From positions 42,915-106,914 of the forward strand of contig JAEUTH010000022.1 in NCBI GenBank assembly GCA_016788165.1: a DNA stretch of 64,000 nt, in the 5' to 3' direction. The notes under the pieces are model-generated. The model ran no database searches. It was given only the letters and a program-made list of their open reading frames with translations, and had not been told where the DNA came from. The stretch is from Bacteroidia bacterium (lineage in GTDB: Bacteria; Bacteroidota; Bacteroidia; AKYH767-A; OLB10). Below are positions 62,049 through 64,000 of this stretch, piece after piece. A program made the translations under genes and the position numbers. Numbering within the stretch: position 1 is the first letter of the stretch; each line of letters begins with the position of its first letter.

Positions 62049-63026
62049 TTGAATTACTACCAAATACTGGAAGTTGAAACAACGGCTACTGCCGAAACCA
62101 TAAGGCAGGCATACCGTAAACTGGTGCTTAAATATCATCCGGATAAAAACAGCAGCGCTACCGCGCATGAAATGTTTTTGCGCATTCAGCATGCTTATGA
62201 AGTATTGAGTAATGCTGAAAAACGACAGGCTTATGATAAGGGCTTCGAAACAAGTTACTATCTAAATACCGACAAACAAAAGTTTGTTTATTTTAAGGTT
62301 GTATGCGATATCCAACAAATACAAGTCTTTAGTGCTTTTAAAATTACTTATTGTTATGCAGGCGAGGGGCGAATGTTTGCAAAGCCTGCATTTCATAATT
62401 TTTTTATCGCAGGCAAACCCGCTATTAAATTTGAAGTAAAAAAAATTGATGGCATAAGCTTTAATGAAACACAAATTGAATTTACACTTTTTGCCATGCA
62501 AACAGGACTTATTCAGATATTGCCTGCCTCCATAAAACTTAATAAACAGCCATTCAGGACTGATAAAATTTTTATTCAGGTAATACCTAATCAGTGTGCC
62601 TTCTTAAAACATCTGCAAGCTAATGGCAAACCCGCTATAACAACCTTAATGAAAGCACAACATATGCGAGGTGCCTTTATACAAACAACAACTTGGCATA
62701 CGTTTTATGCTTTAACCCCACGCAGTAAAACAGCAATGAATATGCATGGGTTTGCCTTAGTTATTAAGTATGTAACTGCAATTTGTCTTTTGTTTTTAAG
62801 TTCGTCTTTTTCACTTTTGATTACCATTCCTTTAAGCATTATAGCAGGATATCTCAACGAAATGATTTATTATAAATTAATAGGCATTGATAGCATGCGG
62901 AATGGCGTATTAAAATCAAGTTCCGTATTAAATTATTTAAACAACCAATGTTACTTAAAAAACAAAATTGACATAGGGCAAAAATGGAATAAGACAATTT
63001 ATAATTTTGAAAGTATATTTTTTTAA
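62049..63026 (+). CDS. J-domain protein with BatD-like middle domain and membrane anchor
   Basis: The 325-residue protein begins with an intact J domain (NYYQILEVETTATAETIRQAY; His30-Pro31-Asp32 stimulates Hsp70). Residues ~75-190 resemble a BatD/oxygen-tolerance Ig-like repeat: a start FSAFKITY, then FAKPAFHNFFIAGKPAIKF and, in the C-terminal half, TLFAMQTGLIQILPASIKLN. One or two membrane helices follow at about 235-275, then a polar tail. There is no Zn-finger or substrate-binding domain of DnaJ type. The start is TTG 62049. It lies 26 bases after ansA. Confidence 0.65.
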   Translation: MNYYQILEVETTATAETIRQAYRKLVLKYHPDKNSSATAHEMFLRIQHAYEVLSNAEKRQAYDKGFETSYYLNTDKQKFVYFKVVCDIQQIQVFSAFKITYCYAGEGRMFAKPAFHNFFIAGKPAIKFEVKKIDGISFNETQIEFTLFAMQTGLIQILPASIKLNKQPFRTDKIFIQVIPNQCAFLKHLQANGKPAITTLMKAQHMRGAFIQTTTWHTFYALTPRSKTAMNMHGFALVIKYVTAICLLFLSSSFSLLITIPLSIIAGYLNEMIYYKLIGIDSMRNGVLKSSSVLNYLNNQCYLKNKIDIGQKWNKTIYNFESIFF

Positions 63027-63183
63027 GCCACTGATGCGTTTACAAAATTTCATCCGATTGGGCTTAAAACAAACTTTATAAAATGAACTCTTTTGATATT
63101 ATATTACTTTAACAATTTCAACTTAAAAATACATCAACTTAAATAGTACGCAGGAATTCATATCAAATAAAAAGAAAAAAACC

Positions 63184-63603
63184 ATGAAAAAATTTTTTAC
63201 CATTTGTCTAATCATATTAATAGGGAGCAGTTTGCATGCACAAGTTGCACCCACAACTGAAGATGAATACAACTATGCAACAACAGGATACAAAATTCAG
63301 CTTCAAATGAAACTACCTGAAAAAAAGGGATATCAATTGCAGGATTTTGCCACCTATGAAAATGCAGATCGTAAATGCATATTTAAAAAGGTTTTGCGCG
63401 AAAAAGAAACCTTGCCTTGTGCTATAATTATTATTTACAGTCGTCCACGTATTAATCCGGAGTATTTTTGTATTCCAACAGCCGATGCAGATCAAAAACT
63501 TTGGGACAAGTATTTTTTAGGTTTACGCAGTGATATTGAAAATGAAGAGGAAAGAAATAAGTTTTTATCGCAAGCTATATCAGTGGCATTAGCAAAAAAG
63601 TAG
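63184..63603 (+). CDS. Small secreted protein of unknown function
   Basis: The 139-residue protein has a clear signal peptide (MKKFFTICLIILIGSSLHA-Q). The mature part is about 119 residues and contains two cysteines (CIFKK and CAIIIIY) that could form a disulfide. I recognise no family and no T9SS domain. It stands alone between the J-domain gene and the tRNA. Confidence 0.65.
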   Translation: MKKFFTICLIILIGSSLHAQVAPTTEDEYNYATTGYKIQLQMKLPEKKGYQLQDFATYENADRKCIFKKVLREKETLPCAIIIIYSRPRINPEYFCIPTADADQKLWDKYFLGLRSDIENEEERNKFLSQAISVALAKK

Positions 63604-63668
63604 TAGTTTAAGTATTAAGCTTTCAAAAGAGTTTACCATTAAAATTGCCATTTTTTTTTAAAGTAAAA

Positions 63669-63699
63669 TTTGCATTTCTATTTTCTAAATATACTTTTG
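63669..63699 (+). promoter_or_regulatory. Promoter of the tRNA-Asn transcript
   Basis: TTTG (63669-63672), a 19-base spacer and TACTTTTG (63692-63699) match the TTTG-N19-TAnnTTTG consensus perfectly. Transcription would start near 63706, about 100 bases before the tRNA. Confidence 0.72.
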
Positions 63700-63705
63700 C
63701 CGTCC

Positions 63706-63809
63706 CTTAAAATAAATTACCGTGAGAGTGGTGCTTTAGTCCTTTAAAAAAGGATGGCTTTAGCGGGGAGTTGCTGTTTTCTCCATGAATTTGTCATAGA
63801 GAAAATTAA
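63706..63809 (+). other. Unexplained 5' leader of the tRNA-Asn transcript
   Basis: About 100 bases between the presumed transcription start and the tRNA contain repeated CTTTAG, a TCCTTT/AAAGGA inverted repeat (63741-63755 region) and GGAG...CTCC pairings (63767-63784 region). No open reading frame with family features was seen. It may be simply trimmed during tRNA processing or be a small structured RNA. Confidence 0.35.
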
Positions 63810-63883
63810 TCCTCCTTAGCTCAGCTGGTTAGAGCACATGACTGTTAATCATGGGGTCCCTGGTTCGAGCCCAGGAGGGGGAG
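63810..63883 (+). tRNA. tRNA-Asn (anticodon GTT)
   Basis: The 74-base cloverleaf has the acceptor stem TCCTCCT/AGGGGGA (one G-U pair), D-loop AGCTGGTTAGA, anticodon stem-loop ATGACTGTTAATCAT with anticodon GTT, and T-arm CCTGGTTCGAGCCCAGG. Discriminator is G. CCA is not encoded. Confidence 0.97.
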
Positions 63884-63886
63884 CAA

Positions 63887-63911
63887 CCCCGCAGCAATGC
63901 GGGGTTTTTTT
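63887..63911 (+). terminator. Terminator after tRNA-Asn
   Basis: CCCCGC (63887-63892) and GCGGGG (63899-63904) with a 6-base loop are followed by seven T. It lies 3 bases after the tRNA. Confidence 0.9.
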
Positions 63912-63920
63912 ATATTCGTA

Positions 63921-64000
63921 ATGTTTGAGGTTTATATTTTATATTCAGAGAAATCGCAGCTCTACTATGTAGGTCAAACGTCAGATTTGGCACAACGGCT
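63921..64000 (+). CDS. Start of a GIY-YIG endonuclease-domain protein (3'-truncated by window edge)
   Basis: The reading frame from ATG 63921 begins MFEVYILYSEKSQLYYVGQT, with the V-Y-I-L ... Y-Y-V-G pair of the GIY-YIG nuclease fold. Small Bacteroidota GIY-YIG proteins are often encoded next to tRNA genes. The rest lies outside the window, so intactness cannot be judged. Confidence 0.7.
   Translation, partial: MFEVYILYSEKSQLYYVGQTSDLAQR

Noticed and set aside
1..64000. CRISPR arrays, insertion sequences, prophage or toxin-antitoxin systems
   Set aside because: No regularly spaced repeats, transposase motifs, phage structural genes or paired small toxin/antitoxin genes were found on reading the window.

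Overview
This 64 kb window is an AT-rich chromosomal segment of a member of the Bacteroidota. The evidence is five secreted proteins ending in type IX secretion (T9SS) C-terminal sorting domains, a TonB-dependent receptor with an N-terminal carboxypeptidase-regulatory-like domain, promoters of the Bacteroidota form TTTG-N19-TAnnTTTG, a near absence of Shine-Dalgarno sequences, and the uppS-bamA-ompH-ompH-murI gene order. No marker fixes the genus; a Chitinophagales- or Sphingobacteriales-like organism is a guess. I see no insertion sequence, prophage, CRISPR array or rRNA. One tRNA (Asn, GTT) lies near the right edge.

Layout. 1-2.2 kb: tail of a T9SS protein, a DUF1569 protein, a hemerythrin-type di-iron protein with a good promoter, and a DUF6580 membrane protein. 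2.3-9.5 kb, minus strand: rbfA, a methyltransferase, a LolC/E-type permease, then thrA (aspartokinase-homoserine dehydrogenase fusion), thrB and thrC. 9.7-15.7 kb: MsbA-like exporter, AlkA-like glycosylase, a TM2/DUF2752 pair, a sugar dehydrogenase-like lipoprotein, and a malate-synthase-like protein that appears to have lost its metal ligands. 15.9-20.1 kb: two T9SS surface proteins; the first has its signal peptide out of frame across a run of nine G. 20.2-25.4 kb: a membrane protein with a winged-helix regulator, then a DUF4153/4173-like membrane protein fused to leucine-rich repeats and three small membrane proteins including a DgkA-type kinase. 25.5-31 kb: dipeptide epimerase, Asp-box propeller protein, outer-membrane protein. 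31-33.4 kb: GNAT and an ABC-2 exporter. 33.6-36.7 kb: Crp/Fnr regulator, a perfect FNR-type palindrome and a TonB-dependent receptor. 36.7-39.5 kb: PurF-like protein and recO. 39.8-45 kb: two T9SS proteins sharing a domain. 45-49.5 kb, minus strand: GNAT, bacilliredoxin, tadA, polyprenyl synthase, nucleotide-sugar epimerase, rfbA. 50-55.5 kb: envelope-biogenesis cluster. 55.5-64 kb: LytTR regulator, htpG, thioesterase, GT9 glycosyltransferase, tatD, ansA, a J-domain/BatD-like membrane fusion, a small secreted protein, tRNA-Asn and the start of a GIY-YIG gene.

Most of the window is housekeeping. The best candidates for new biology are the poly-G switch (about 15.94 kb), the Fnr-box/regulator/receptor unit (33.6-36.7 kb), the J-domain/BatD-like fusion (62.0-63.0 kb), the apparent malate-synthase pseudoenzyme (14.1-15.7 kb) and the membrane-LRR fusion (21.3-24.0 kb). 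All family assignments and alignments were made by eye from memory; nothing was searched or computed.
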